A DNA stretch of 10,838 bases from an uncultured Methylobacter sp. (GCA_903831545.1 CAIKYI010000259.1:1-10838); one strand, 5' to 3'. Numbered from the stretch's first letter, positions 1-7,314 are shown. Numbers and translations: made by a program. Notes: a model not told the origin generated them from the letters alone.

Positions 1-1425
1 AAAGAAATTTATAAAGATATGACCCAGTTTTGGGGGAAATTATTCGGTATAAATTTCGCGTTAGGGGTTACCACGGGTTTGACCATGGAATTTGAGTTCG
101 GGATGAACTGGTCTTATTTTTCGCATTATGTCGGTGATATCTTTGGCGCTCCCTTGGCGATTGAGGGTTTGATGGCATTTTTCCTGGAATCCACTTTTGT
201 CGGCCTGTTTTTCTTTGGCTGGGATAAGTTGGGTAAAGGCCAGCATTTACTGGTTACCTGGCTGGTTGCCTTGGGTACGAATCTATCTGCGTTGTGGATT
301 TTGGTCGCAAATGGCTGGATGCAAAATCCGGTTGGGGCCGACTTTAATTATGAAACCATGCGTATGGAATTAACCAGTTTTTCTTCGCTGTTATTTAATC
401 CGGCCGCACAGGTTAAATTTGTGCATACCGTTGCCGCAGGTTACACCACAGCATCAGCTTTTGTGTTGGCTGTCAGTGCTTATTACATGCTCAAAGGTCG
501 TGATGCCGCTTTTGCCCAACGTTCTTATACCATTGCCGCAGGCTTTGGTTTGGCGGCCATACTGTCAGTCATTGTCTTGGGCGATGAAAGTGGTTATACC
601 GATGGCGAGGTGCAAAAAGTCAAACTTGCCGCAATAGAAGCTGAATGGCACACTGAAGCGCCGCCAGCAGCCTTTACGGTAATCGGTATTCCTGATCAGG
701 AGGCCATGGAAACCCGTTATGCGGTAAAAATTCCCTGGGCGTTGGGTTTGATTGGAACGCGCTCTATCGATGAACCGATTACCGGCTTGACCGAAATTCT
801 GGAAAAAAACCGCTTGCGGGTGCGTAATGGCATCAAAGCCTATGCGCTGTTACAGGACTTAAGGCAAGGTAAAAAAGATGCCACTACCATGGCTGAGTTT
901 AACCGCTACAAAACCGATCTGGGTTATGGTCTGTTGCTTAAGCGTTATACCGAAGCAGTTGTCGATGCCACTGATCAGCAAATAGAGTTGGCCGCGCAAT
1001 ATTCGTTACCCCGAGTGGTGCCGTTATTCTGGACCTTTCGCATCATGGTGGCTTGTGGTTTTATCATGCTAGGTGTCTTTGTGTTTGCATTTATTGCCAG
1101 TTCGATCAGGCGCTGCCGACAAATGTGGTTGTTAAAGTTAAGTCTTTACAGTGTGCCACTGTCCTGGATAGCTTGTGAAATGGGTTGGTTTGTCGCCGAG
1201 TTTGGCCGGCAACCCTGGACCATTGCCGAGATTTTACCTACCTTTTTAAGTGCGTCATCGTTAACCGAGCTGGACTTGTATTTGAGTCTTGCCGGGTATT
1301 TAAGTTTATATACGCTATTTTTAGTCATCGAAATATTTCTGATGCTTAAGTTTATTAAATTGGGTCCCAGTAGCTTACATAAAGGTCGCTATCATTTTGA
1401 AATTGCCACAGGAGCTGCGTTATGA
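1..1425 (+). CDS. cydA: Cytochrome bd ubiquinol oxidase subunit I (CydA), 5'-truncated by the window edge
   Basis: Haem-bearing subunit of cytochrome bd, the inner-membrane oxidase that oxidises quinol and reduces O2 to water with high affinity. The reading frame is open from base 1; codons before the ATG at 19 read KEIYKD, matching the E. coli residues just before its internal Met51. About 45 N-terminal residues, including the His19 haem ligand, therefore lie outside the window. Counting from that Met as 1, the visible key residues are E49 and E57 (E. coli E99, E107), H136 (haem b558 ligand H186), K202 and E207 in the Q-loop (K252, E257), M343 (M393) and GRQPW at 396-400. The Q-loop is of the long type. 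The stop overlaps the cydB start as ATGA, implying translational coupling. Family identity is unambiguous. The promoter is not in the window. Confidence 0.98.
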   Translation, partial: KEIYKDMTQFWGKLFGINFALGVTTGLTMEFEFGMNWSYFSHYVGDIFGAPLAIEGLMAFFLESTFVGLFFFGWDKLGKGQHLLVTWLVALGTNLSALWILVANGWMQNPVGADFNYETMRMELTSFSSLLFNPAAQVKFVHTVAAGYTTASAFVLAVSAYYMLKGRDAAFAQRSYTIAAGFGLAAILSVIVLGDESGYTDGEVQKVKLAAIEAEWHTEAPPAAFTVIGIPDQEAMETRYAVKIPWALGLIGTRSIDEPITGLTEILEKNRLRVRNGIKAYALLQDLRQGKKDATTMAEFNRYKTDLGYGLLLKRYTEAVVDATDQQIELAAQYSLPRVVPLFWTFRIMVACGFIMLGVFVFAFIASSIRRCRQMWLLKLSLYSVPLSWIACEMGWFVAEFGRQPWTIAEILPTFLSASSLTELDLYLSLAGYLSLYTLFLVIEIFLMLKFIKLGPSSLHKGRYHFEIATGAAL

Positions 1426-2561
1426 TTTTTGATTATGAAACTCTGCGATTGATTTGGTGGGGCTTGTTGGGTGCTTTACTGGTTGGTTTTGCCATTACCG
1501 GCGGTTTTGACCTGGGTGTCGCAATATTGTTACCGTTTTTAGGTAAAAACGATACTGAGCGACGCATTATTATCAATTCCGTAGGCGCAACTTGGGAAGG
1601 TAATCAGGTTTGGTTTATAACTGCGGGCGGTGCTTTGTTTGCAGCTTGGCCAATTGCTTATTCGGTGGCATTTTCAGGGTTTTATTTTGCCTTGATGTTA
1701 ACCCTGGTCGGGTTATTTATGAGGCCGTTGGGCTTTGATTACCGCAGTAAATTACCCAGTCAAAAATGGCGCAACAACTGGGATATTGCCTTGTTTGTGG
1801 GCGGCTTTGTGCCGACATTGATTTTTGGCGTTGCATTTGGCAATTTATTACAAGGTGTGCCGTTTCATTTTGATAATGATATGAGGATTTTTTATACCGG
1901 TTCATTTTGGGCCCTATTAAATCCTTTTGCCGTGCTCGCCGGACTGATTAGCGTAGCCATGTTGATTATGCACGGTGCGGTTTATCTTCAGATTAAAACC
2001 CAAAGTGATATTAACCAGCGCAGTAAAAAAATGGTTATGATTTTTACAATTTTGACCCTGGTGCTTTTTGCCCTGGCAGGTCTTTGGGTTGCAAACATTG
2101 AGGGCTACCGCATCAGCACTGAAATTCTTACAAATGCACCGTCTAACCCGTTAGCAAAGCAGGTAATCAAGGAAGTTGGTTTGTGGCTGGCTAACTATGG
2201 ACATTATCCGGTGTTGTGGGTGATTCCCGGATTGGCATTTATTTCCGGTGCTTTGACTCTTATACTTTCAAAAATCGAGCGTCCGGGCCTGGCTTTTATA
2301 ACCAGTTCTTTAACCTTAACATCCGTTATTTTAACGGCCGGCGTCGCTATGTTCCCCTTTTTGATGCCATCCAGTTCAATGCTGAGCAGTTCATTGACTG
2401 TATGGGATGCCAGTTCCAGTCTTTCTACCCTAAAAATCATGTTAGGCGTTACGGTGGTTTTTTTACCCATCGTTCTTGCTTACACCAGCTGGGTGTTCCG
2501 TGTGATGCGCGGCAAAATAACCCCTGAATACATTCACCAAAACGACCATAGTGTTTATTAG
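1422..2561 (+). CDS. cydB: Cytochrome bd ubiquinol oxidase subunit II (CydB)
   Basis: Second large membrane subunit of cytochrome bd, partner of CydA. The product has 379 residues, the same length as E. coli CydB. The N-terminal region has the family pattern: IWWGLLGALLVGFAITGGFDLG, a first helix ending in the conserved GFDLG, followed by VGATWEGNQVWFITAGGALFAAWP around residues 53-77, with the conserved W and N residues of the family (long runs described, not a single motif). Several further hydrophobic segments follow, as expected for a multi-helix protein. The start is set by the 4-bp ATGA overlap with cydA and an AGGAG about 8 nt upstream (near 1410-1414). It is followed after 9 bp by the cydX-type gene, whose ribosome binding site overlaps this gene's stop codon. 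No irregularity seen. Confidence 0.98.
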   Translation: MIFDYETLRLIWWGLLGALLVGFAITGGFDLGVAILLPFLGKNDTERRIIINSVGATWEGNQVWFITAGGALFAAWPIAYSVAFSGFYFALMLTLVGLFMRPLGFDYRSKLPSQKWRNNWDIALFVGGFVPTLIFGVAFGNLLQGVPFHFDNDMRIFYTGSFWALLNPFAVLAGLISVAMLIMHGAVYLQIKTQSDINQRSKKMVMIFTILTLVLFALAGLWVANIEGYRISTEILTNAPSNPLAKQVIKEVGLWLANYGHYPVLWVIPGLAFISGALTLILSKIERPGLAFITSSLTLTSVILTAGVAMFPFLMPSSSMLSSSLTVWDASSSLSTLKIMLGVTVVFLPIVLAYTSWVFRVMRGKITPEYIHQNDHSVY

Positions 2562-2570
2562 GAGCTAATT

Positions 2571-3143
2571 ATGTGGTATTTCACCTGGATATTGGGCTTG
2601 TTACTGGCTTGTTCCTTAGGCATCATTAACGTGTTACGACTGGAAGCACAGGAAGCCTGGGCAAAAGAACATATTTTTTTAGATCCCCTGACGCATTTAA
2701 TGACCAAAGATTCAATGATAGTGCGCTTGAAAGAAAAAGTGGAAAATTCCAGACTCAACGGTTTTCCATTTTCAATTTTAACAATCAATCTAACCGGCTT
2801 TAGCGAAAGAAATCAATTCCTGGATTATGAAATTGATGCAACCCTACGTAACTTGGTTGATTATCTTAAGCAAGAAATCAGGGATGGAGTGGATATTGTC
2901 GCGCGCATGGATAAACAAACTATTCTGATTGCGCTGCCCGGTTCGCCGTTAAAAAGTGCTGAAGAGACGGCGTCACGGTTTAAACAGGAAATTTTGACCC
3001 AAGTCAAAGCACCAAAAAATCTTGCAGTAGAAGTGGCGGTGGGAGTTGCGCAGTATCCGGTAAATGATGCGGCCTTCACCACAGTGACGCAGGAAGTGGA
3101 TAACTTGCTCCAACTTGTCTGCGGTAAAATTCATTCTGCATAA
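2571..3143 (+). CDS. cydX: CydX small subunit fused in frame to a degenerate GGDEF domain
   Basis: 190 residues in two parts. Residues 1-30 are a clear CydX: MWYFTWILGLLLACSLG with Y3, W6, G9 and E25 at the same positions as in E. coli CydX, a protein of about 37 residues that packs against CydA and stabilises the oxidase. Residues 38-183 have the fold signature of a GGDEF domain: DPLT at 38-41, INLTGF at 72-77, ALPG at 121-124 and VAVGVAQYP near 155-163. The active site is lost: the GGDEF pentapeptide aligns with DKQTI (114-118) and the first metal-binding Asp is Asn73, so no cyclase activity is expected. The AGGAG overlaps the cydB stop and lies 6 nt before the ATG, a strong site. The frame is continuous with no sign of frameshift. 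Inference: the domain is cytoplasmic and docks a partner or senses a ligand beside the oxidase. Confidence 0.93.
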   Translation: MWYFTWILGLLLACSLGIINVLRLEAQEAWAKEHIFLDPLTHLMTKDSMIVRLKEKVENSRLNGFPFSILTINLTGFSERNQFLDYEIDATLRNLVDYLKQEIRDGVDIVARMDKQTILIALPGSPLKSAEETASRFKQEILTQVKAPKNLAVEVAVGVAQYPVNDAAFTTVTQEVDNLLQLVCGKIHSA

Positions 3144-3167
3144 TAAAACCTAAAAATTCATAAGCTT

Positions 3168-3206
3168 GGCAATAGATTGATGGTATTCATTCTATTGCCT
3201 TGTTTT
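3168..3206 (+). terminator. Rho-independent terminator of the cydABX operon
   Basis: A perfect 9-bp stem, GGCAATAGA (3168-3176) with TCTATTGCC (3191-3199), is followed by TTGTTTT. It lies 25 bp after the TAA TAA double stop of the CydX fusion gene. The stem is only moderately GC-rich and the T-tract is interrupted, so termination may be partial. Confidence 0.7.
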
Positions 3207-3525
3207 GAATTAGCTCTACTATTGTTTGGGGCAGTACTTGTTTTAAAGCCCATCGACTGACAATGAAGAAAGCTAACATGTGTACTGCATTCCCCTACCA
3301 GTTTAATCAATTCCTAGCGTTGTATGTCGCTTTGTCAGCGTGGGAATCTATAGTCTTGGGGAAACTATTTCAAACACCAAAAGCATCAGAATTTTAAAAA
3401 AGATACCAAGAGTTAGCTCCTTACCTAAAATGTGAATGAAAAACAATGCAATAAATTGATTTATTATATGTCTTTCGTGAACTGACTGCGGTTTTCAGGA
3501 TAATGGTTTCAAAATCATCACCGGC
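3207..3525. other. Gap between convergent genes, no convincing gene
   Basis: This lies between the cyd terminator and the 3' end of regulator A. One unbroken reading of 44 codons on the plus strand (ATG 3263 to TAA 3395-3397) has no Shine-Dalgarno sequence and no recognisable homology. A 30-codon reading exists on the opposite strand over the same DNA. I see no promoter, repeat or insertion sequence end. Because regulator A appears to have acquired a foreign tail at its 3' end, this gap could hold remnants from the same rearrangement, but nothing in it is recognisable. Confidence 0.4.
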
Positions 3526-5211
3526 TTAAGGCTGCATTACCGGTTCGGCCAGCATTACATCTTCCCGGCTGCGCAGATAGGTAATAATGGCAGTCAAATC
3601 CGGGCTATTAATGTCAGCATTCAAGCCTATCGTATAAGCACCAACTTTGTTTTGGCCTTCCAGGACGCGTCCGTTGATCTTATCTATTAATATTTTCAGC
3701 TCGGCATCAGGCATAAGTTTGCTGAAAACGATGCGCAACTTAGGTCCTGTCGGCATTTCCTGTTTACTGCTTGAGAGTGTGAAATAGTCGTCTGCAGGAA
3801 TAGCAAGTCTGTATTTCATGGTTACGGGTATAATCGCCATTAAAAGCAATATAGTCACAGTTAAACCGTGTTTTTCAATCAATCGATAAAGGCTAACCCT
3901 GGAGATGCCAAGCATTTCTGCGGCACGACTGACATTGTTACTGGTGTGACGAAGGCTGGCCATAATCAAATTAGTTTCGGCAATGGCACGCCCCTCATTC
4001 AGGCTTTGAGGGTTGGAATACTTATAGCTTAGTTCTATACCAAGATCTTCTGGCGTCAGCAGGTCATTTTCCGATGTAACTATTGCGTGACGTATGCAAT
4101 TCATGAGTTCACGGACATTGCCCGGCCAGTCGTAATTATTTAACAGATTTATAGACTCTGCTTGTAACCCCTTTGCCGTATATTGATTATTTTCAGAGAA
4201 TGTATTAAAAAAATGCCAGGCGAGCGACTCGATGTCTTTGCCTCTTAGTCGTAAAGGCGGGGTTTCTATTTGTAATACCTGTAGCCGATAATAAAGATCT
4301 TCTCTAAAGGTCTTGTTTTGTACGGCGGCTTTTAAGTCGATATGGGTTGCGGCTATGATGCGCACATTAACGGGTATGTTTTCTGAACCACCAATACGTC
4401 GAATTGTTCTGTCCTCAAGAAAACGCAGTAAATTAACTTGTTGGTCTAGCGGTAAATCTCCAATCTCATCCAAAAACAGCGTACCACCTTCTGCAGCTTC
4501 AATTCGGCCAATTTTACGTTGCTGGGCGCCAGTAAATGACCCTTTTTCGTGACCGAATAACTCCGATTGAATCAGCTCTTTTGGAAAAGCGCCGCAGTTT
4601 ATGGCGATGAGAGGTTGTTCTGAACGATACGAATGAAGATGGATGGCGTTGGCAATTAATTCCTTGCCGGTTCCGGTTTCGCCCTGAATAAGCACAGAGC
4701 AATCTTCATTGGCAACTTTTTGTAGCAACTTGAATAAACTGACCATTGCCGGACTATCGCCAATAAGTCCAAAGTTTGATGAATAATCAACGCCTGGAAT
4801 TGCGGTGGGATTGGAGATTTTATTCATGCCTTGTGCATGACCTAAGGTAAACACCAATCGCTTGATATCAATAGGTAGGGTCACGTAATCAAAGCAGTAA
4901 TCTGCTATTAATTTGCTTTCGATTGAATTACTGGTTCTGTGTGGTGAGGCGTCTTCCGATAATCCCATTATCCACTTGATATTTGAGTGGGAGTTAAATA
5001 ATTGATTAAGACTGGACCATCCCCCTGTTTTGTTGTAAGTGTCCAGCAGGCACAGGCCAACGTGAAATGTGTTTTGTTCCAATAAACCAGATACCTGTTG
5101 TATGGTATTAGCAATATATACGTTCCATTCGTAGTTTGCTAATTCGTCATAAAGCTCAATACCAGATTCAGAAGATTGAAAAAGAATAAGATTTCGTTTT
5201 GATATGGCCAT
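3526..5211 (-). CDS. Sigma-54-dependent, VpsR-like activator with an anti-sigma-like membrane tail (regulator A)
   Basis: 561 residues from the chosen ATG. Residues 1-130 form a receiver-like domain of VpsR type; D57 sits where a response-regulator phospho-Asp would be, but the usual Lys before the conserved Pro is Leu (TLP, 111-113). Residues 147-385 are an AAA+ sigma-54 interaction domain with Walker A GETGTGKE (177-184), GSFTGA (224-229, a variant of GAFTGA) and Walker B LFLDE (245-249). Residues 405-450 are a Fis-type helix-turn-helix. The paralogue at 9371-10759 ends here; this protein continues for 111 residues with a hydrophobic segment (452-465) and a domain resembling the tail of zf-HC2 anti-sigma proteins. 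The start is chosen by homology with the paralogue and a shared GGAG-10 nt-ATG arrangement. GTG 5271 and ATG 5265 are in-frame alternatives. The gene probably controls sigma-54 promoters nearby, including its own (5375-5390). Confidence 0.88.
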   Translation of the reverse strand: MAISKRNLILFQSSESGIELYDELANYEWNVYIANTIQQVSGLLEQNTFHVGLCLLDTYNKTGGWSSLNQLFNSHSNIKWIMGLSEDASPHRTSNSIESKLIADYCFDYVTLPIDIKRLVFTLGHAQGMNKISNPTAIPGVDYSSNFGLIGDSPAMVSLFKLLQKVANEDCSVLIQGETGTGKELIANAIHLHSYRSEQPLIAINCGAFPKELIQSELFGHEKGSFTGAQQRKIGRIEAAEGGTLFLDEIGDLPLDQQVNLLRFLEDRTIRRIGGSENIPVNVRIIAATHIDLKAAVQNKTFREDLYYRLQVLQIETPPLRLRGKDIESLAWHFFNTFSENNQYTAKGLQAESINLLNNYDWPGNVRELMNCIRHAIVTSENDLLTPEDLGIELSYKYSNPQSLNEGRAIAETNLIMASLRHTSNNVSRAAEMLGISRVSLYRLIEKHGLTVTILLLMAIIPVTMKYRLAIPADDYFTLSSSKQEMPTGPKLRIVFSKLMPDAELKILIDKINGRVLEGQNKVGAYTIGLNADINSPDLTAIITYLRSREDVMLAEPVMQP

Positions 5212-5221
5212 TTGGAGGCTG

Positions 5222-5225
5222 CTCC
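5222..5225 (-). promoter_or_regulatory. Ribosome binding site selecting the ATG at 5211
   Basis: On the minus strand GGAG stands 10 nt before ATG 5211. Regulator B has GGAG with exactly the same 10 nt gap (9357-9360 before 9371), and the sequences around both align. This supports 5211 over the upstream GTG 5271 and ATG 5265, neither of which has a properly spaced site. Confidence 0.55.
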
Positions 5226-5374
5226 GGCAACCAGTACTAATTTTCTGATTTATATTCAATTTCATCCTCACTCGTCATGTTTTGTATGTCCATGACTAAT
5301 TTAAGGCGCCACATAATAATATTAATTATTTAAAACTGCAAATAGTAACAATTGCGTGCAGCTTTAAATTATTA

Positions 5375-5390
5375 AGCATTTTACATGCCA
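5375..5390 (-). promoter_or_regulatory. Sigma-54 (-24/-12) promoter for regulator A
   Basis: On the minus strand this reads TGGCATG-TAAA-ATGCT. Against the consensus TGGCACG-N4-TTGCT it keeps the invariant GG and GC at the correct spacing and differs at two positions. Predicted transcription start is near 5364, giving a leader of about 150 nt before ATG 5211, similar to the 132 nt seen for regulator B. Confidence 0.65.
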
Positions 5391-5583
5391 TTAAAACTGT
5401 AATTATATAACATAGGGCTATCAGCGTGTTTTTTTATATGTTTATTCTACATAATGACTATAGTCATCGCAAATCGTTGGTATTAAAAGCATAGAATATT
5501 TACTTTCTACAATTTTAATAAAAACATAAATAACGATTCAATGTTCTTACAAAGTTAAATTTAGTCCAAATTTGGCAGTCCTC

Positions 5584-5608
5584 TGACAGAAATTACAGGT
5601 GTCTGTCA
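5584..5608. promoter_or_regulatory. Inverted repeat, candidate enhancer site
   Basis: A perfect 7-bp inverted repeat, TGACAGA (5584-5590) and TCTGTCA (5602-5608), is separated by 11 bp, so the half-sites are 18 bp apart centre to centre. It lies about 200 bp upstream of the regulator A promoter and about 400 bp upstream of the HDOD promoter. The core TGACA/TGTCA recurs upstream of regulator B (8918-8951), which suggests a binding site shared by the two paralogues. Confidence 0.45.
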
Positions 5609-5886
5609 TGTTAGTCGGGTTTTACATGCTTTATTAAAATGGTTCTTCAATAATTTAATTATATTTTTTTGATTACTTAAGTAAATAAGCGTTGCTGAAT
5701 TTGTCATTTAATTGAAATTGGCGCTTGTTTTGGTGGCAGGCAATAGTTTTTGCATCTTGAACATAAGAAAAAAATGGCCCTGGTTCTACTTTATTAGATT
5801 GAATGATTGCTGTATTTATGCGTTTTGGTGCTGGATATAGCTTTCTGGGTGGTGGTATGGCGAACTTTTTTAGGATAGCTAAAGCG

Positions 5887-5916
5887 TTGACAATAAAGCA
5901 GTTAAAAAAATAAATT
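5887..5916 (+). promoter_or_regulatory. Possible sigma-70 promoter upstream of the HDOD gene
   Basis: TTGACA (5887-5892, perfect) is followed by an 18 bp spacer and TAAATT (5911-5916, four of six matches). It could supply basal transcription of the HDOD gene in addition to the sigma-54 promoter about 100 bp downstream. In AT-rich DNA such matches arise by chance. Confidence 0.35.
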
Positions 5917-6005
5917 CATGTTGATGAACTAAACATGTTGCGCCGGGAACAAACAGTTAAGTATCTAGCAAAAAATAAAGCTGGTCGGATAATTGATTGT
6001 AATAT

Positions 6006-6021
6006 TGGCAAGGAAATTGCT
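6006..6021 (+). promoter_or_regulatory. Sigma-54 (-24/-12) promoter for the HDOD gene
   Basis: TGGCAAG-GAAA-TTGCT differs from the consensus TGGCACG-N4-TTGCT at only one position, with GG and GC correctly spaced. Transcription should start near 6032, leaving a leader of about 208 nt before ATG 6240, or 67 nt before the alternative ATG 6099. This places the HDOD gene in the same regulatory class as the two flanking activators. Confidence 0.75.
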
Positions 6022-6034
6022 TTTGCATAAGCCA

Positions 6035-6080
6035 GCATGCGAATATAAATTGCATATTGTCAAAATGCATTTTCGCATGC
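6035..6080 (+). promoter_or_regulatory. Hairpin at the 5' end of the predicted HDOD transcript
   Basis: Perfect 9-bp arms GCATGCGAA (6035-6043) and TTCGCATGC (6072-6080) enclose an inner 5-bp stem TGCAT/ATGCA (6051-6055, 6065-6069). The structure starts about 3 nt after the predicted sigma-54 start site. It could stabilise the mRNA or act as a protein or RNA control element; alternatively the DNA form may bind a regulator. Confidence 0.5.
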
Positions 6081-6239
6081 CGGTAAAGTGCAGCATCTAT
6101 GTATTTGAACCAGATGCATGAAACATCGATTGGGTATATCGACCATTGCAGGCTAACTGCTTTAGAAATCAATAGAGCCAAAAGAACTTTGTATCGAACA
6201 TATAAACATTATAACTATAGCTATAAGCAAGTCGCGATT

Positions 6240-7163
6240 ATGAACGCAACCCTGATTAACTGGACGCTTAATACAATTAATCCACAATTTGAGGGGTTTA
6301 AACCACCCTTTGATATGCTTGAGTCCATAGCCAAATTGCAGGCCTTGCCGCCGTTACCAGGCATTGCGCTACGTATTATGCAATTAGCGACTGATCCAAC
6401 CGCAGATATAGACAAGTTAGCAGCAATTGTCGAGCTTGATCCCTTGCTATCTGCTCAAATTATTCGCTGGGCAAGTTCGCCTTTATATGGCTACCCTGGA
6501 AAAATAATTAGCGTTAGAGAGGCCATAAGTCGGGTATTGGGTTTTGATTTTGTCTTTAATCTGGCTTTTGGCTTGGCTGCATTGGCGCCATTAAAAGCAT
6601 CTAAGGACGGTGTTATTGGAATGCGTTCCTTCTGGGTTCAGGCAATGCTGAGTACGCGACTCATGCATTTACTGAATGTGCACCTACCTCTGGCAAACAG
6701 GTTGCCAAACACAGAATTATTTCTTTCAGGATTGCTGCATAATATTGGCTTTCCTTTGCTGGGGGATCAGTTTCCAGTCGAGTTTGATTATGTAAACAAA
6801 TTAATTCCGGCCAACCCAAATATGGCTGTTTATGATTTGGAGCGCTTTGTCTTAGGCGTTGAGCATGGTCTGCTCGGGGCATGGCTACTTCAGCATTGGG
6901 GAATGCCTAAGCCGGTTATTGATGTTGTTTATCACCACCATAACGCTAATTATCGCGGCGAAAATTATCAATTAAATCTGTTGACGTATTTAACTGATTG
7001 CCTGGTCGGTGCTATGGGTATTGGTGATGCGCAAGCGCAAGTCTATACAGATGAGCATTTGCTTCAGCTTAATTTGCCAGTTAAGGCCATTGAAGAGTCG
7101 CTTGACCGGCTTAATGACAGTTTGGCAGATATAATTATTACAGCAGAAATGGTCGTAGGCTGA
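6240..7163 (+). CDS. HDOD-domain signalling protein
   Basis: 307 residues from ATG 6240. An HDOD domain (a catalytically degenerate relative of HD-GYP phosphohydrolases used in signal transduction) spans roughly 24-225. Recognisable parts are LPPLPGIALRIMQLATDP (36-53), VELDPLLSAQII (64-75), VREAISRVLG (92-101), a modified HD motif LLHNIGF (165-171, Asn replacing Asp), EHGLLGAWLL (208-217) and the YHHHN stretch (231-235). It is probably soluble, with no transmembrane segment obvious. The start is uncertain: an in-frame ATG at 6099 adds 47 residues that look unlike the family, and neither start has a good Shine-Dalgarno sequence. I prefer 6240 because the family-like sequence begins soon after. 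It is transcribed from a near-consensus sigma-54 promoter, sits between two sigma-54 activators, and ends at a strong palindromic terminator. The biochemical role is unknown. Confidence 0.88.
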   Translation: MNATLINWTLNTINPQFEGFKPPFDMLESIAKLQALPPLPGIALRIMQLATDPTADIDKLAAIVELDPLLSAQIIRWASSPLYGYPGKIISVREAISRVLGFDFVFNLAFGLAALAPLKASKDGVIGMRSFWVQAMLSTRLMHLLNVHLPLANRLPNTELFLSGLLHNIGFPLLGDQFPVEFDYVNKLIPANPNMAVYDLERFVLGVEHGLLGAWLLQHWGMPKPVIDVVYHHHNANYRGENYQLNLLTYLTDCLVGAMGIGDAQAQVYTDEHLLQLNLPVKAIEESLDRLNDSLADIIITAEMVVG

Positions 7164-7230
7164 TCGCTTGAATTATTGCTATGTTGCTTATGTGATTACA
7201 GTTTTAAAAAGTCTGGGATAAATAGACACT

Positions 7231-7290
7231 AAAAAAGCCACCGATGCCTTAATTAAACTAGTTTAATTAAGGCATCGGTGGCTTTTTTTT
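7231..7290. terminator. Bidirectional terminator: 58-bp perfect palindrome
   Basis: Positions 7231-7288 form a perfect palindrome with two 29-nt arms and no spacer, centred on ACTAGT. Each arm has six A (or T) outside, a GC-rich block GCCACCGATGCC, then TTAATTAA. Either strand yields a GC stem followed by a T run (T8 on the plus strand). It lies between the ends of the convergent HDOD gene and the 7427-8038 gene, so it should terminate both. Confidence 0.9.
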
Positions 7291-7314
7291 AGCTGATGGT
7301 TTTCCTGTTTAGAT

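Larger units (their letters stand above)
5272..6005. other. AT-rich divergent control region between regulator A and the HDOD gene
   Basis: About 730 bp without a convincing gene, separating two divergently transcribed genes. It contains a minus-strand sigma-54 promoter for regulator A (5375-5390), an inverted repeat TGACAGA-N11-TCTGTCA (5584-5608) placed like an upstream activator site, and a sigma-70-like promoter pointing right (5887-5916). A 36-codon reading (ATG 5803 to TAA 5911-5913) has a hydrophobic, glycine-rich start and a lysine-rich end but no Shine-Dalgarno sequence; I do not call it a gene. The long AT-rich spacers suit the DNA looping used by enhancer-dependent promoters. Confidence 0.5.

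Noticed and set aside
2204..2527. Long readings on both strands inside cydB
   Set aside because: These are other-frame shadows of a strongly conserved oxidase gene.
3263..3397. 44-codon reading in the gap after the cyd operon
   Set aside because: No Shine-Dalgarno sequence, no homology recognised, and it is downstream of a terminator without its own visible promoter.
6099..6239. 47-residue N-terminal extension of the HDOD protein
   Set aside because: The segment is rich in Tyr and His and unlike the family, and its ATG has no convincing ribosome binding site. It is not fully excluded because the ATG 6240 site is also weak.
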